Shown: positions 6,445-6,587 of the stretch, piece by piece
How the letters are laid out: the number at the start of each line of letters is the position of its first letter
Numbering within the stretch: position 1 is the first letter of the stretch
Assembly (NCBI GenBank): GCA_012269655.1
Contig: JAAXJV010000205.1
Span: forward strand, 1,867-8,453
DNA length: 6,587 nucleotides
Source of the DNA: Pseudomonadales bacterium
Lineage (GTDB): Bacteria > Pseudomonadota > Gammaproteobacteria > Pseudomonadales > Litorivicinaceae
Direction: 5' to 3'
The notes under the pieces: model-generated
Databases searched by the model: none
What the model saw: only the letters and a program-made list of their open reading frames with translations
Told to the model about the DNA's origin: nothing
Translations under genes and position numbers: made by a program

Positions 6445-6474
6445 CTGTCGCCTCGCAGGTCCAAGGAATGTGAA

Positions 6475-6587
6475 CTAAGGAGTTTGATCGTCGATCTTTA
6501 ACAAAAAGGCTTGAATATCACTGGGATCGAAAGGCCAACCTAACTCTTGACCCGACATTCGAATCACGGGGATGCGGAGGCCGTGTG
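6475..6587 (-). CDS. glutaredoxin-like (DUF836) family protein, C-terminal fragment at window edge
   Basis: Reading leftwards from base 6585 on the minus strand, an open frame of 36 codons ends at TAG (6477-6475). It reads HGLRIPVIRMSG, then QELGWPFDPSDIQAFLLKID, and ends DDQTP. The RIPV segment with its cis-proline, followed by a Gly/Glu-Leu-x-Trp-Pro-Phe motif and a final amphipathic helix, matches the C-terminal half of small (about 80-aa) glutaredoxin-like DUF836 proteins. The redox CxxC half lies beyond the right edge, so catalytic competence cannot be judged. It is on the same strand as the response-regulator unit, 78 bases upstream, and may or may not be cotranscribed. Too short for a firm family call, but the motif match is specific. 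Confidence 0.72.
   Translation of the reverse strand, partial: HGLRIPVIRMSGQELGWPFDPSDIQAFLLKIDDQTP

Noticed and set aside
6437..6466. Possible sigma-70 promoter (TTGGAC, then TACAAA on the minus strand) before the response regulator
   Set aside because: The spacer is only about 14 bases and the -10 match is poor, so it is not supportable.

Overview
The window looks like chromosomal DNA of a gammaproteobacterium, probably a free-living marine or aquatic one. Base composition is moderate (about half G+C by eye), genes are packed almost without gaps, and the gene families are typical of Oceanospirillales- or Vibrio-like genomes. The taxonomic call is an inference from gene content only. No RNA gene, CRISPR array, insertion sequence or phage gene is visible.

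Left half (1-3524, + strand): four genes joined by 1-4 nt overlaps. They are the 3' part of an FAD-dependent amine-oxidase-like oxidoreductase, a DUF1365 protein, a SAM-dependent methyltransferase of the cyclopropane-fatty-acid synthase family, and a six-helix membrane protein of the DUF2878 type. This set is recurrent in Proteobacteria, often near an ECF sigma factor/anti-sigma pair (RpoE-ChrR) of the singlet-oxygen response. A related order (FAD protein, DUF1365, UfaA1) lies beside sigK in Mycobacterium tuberculosis. The likely job is modification of unsaturated acyl chains in membrane phospholipids: the methyltransferase adds a one-carbon unit and the FAD enzyme then oxidises or reduces the product. 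Two catalytic positions known from E. coli CfaS (C139, H266) appear replaced here by Ser and Gln, so the product may not be a simple cyclopropane. The operon enters from beyond the left edge, so its promoter is not in view.

Right half (3521-6587, - strand): reading leftwards from the edge there is the C-terminus of a DUF836 glutaredoxin-like protein, a 78-nt gap, and a tight three-gene unit. The unit encodes a single-domain response regulator, a secreted PhnD-type substrate-binding protein, and a membrane histidine kinase with HAMP and PAS domains. The regulator and binding-protein genes overlap in ATGA, and the binding-protein stop abuts the kinase start (TAAATG). No ABC permease or ATPase lies between them, so the binding protein is best read as a periplasmic ligand receptor for the kinase, making a three-component signalling system.

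The two operons converge with their stop codons overlapping by four bases (TTAG, 3521-3524), inside the loop of a perfect 8-bp inverted repeat. There is no gene-free stretch above 300 bases. The only real intergenic DNA is 6397-6474, which holds short direct and inverted repeats.
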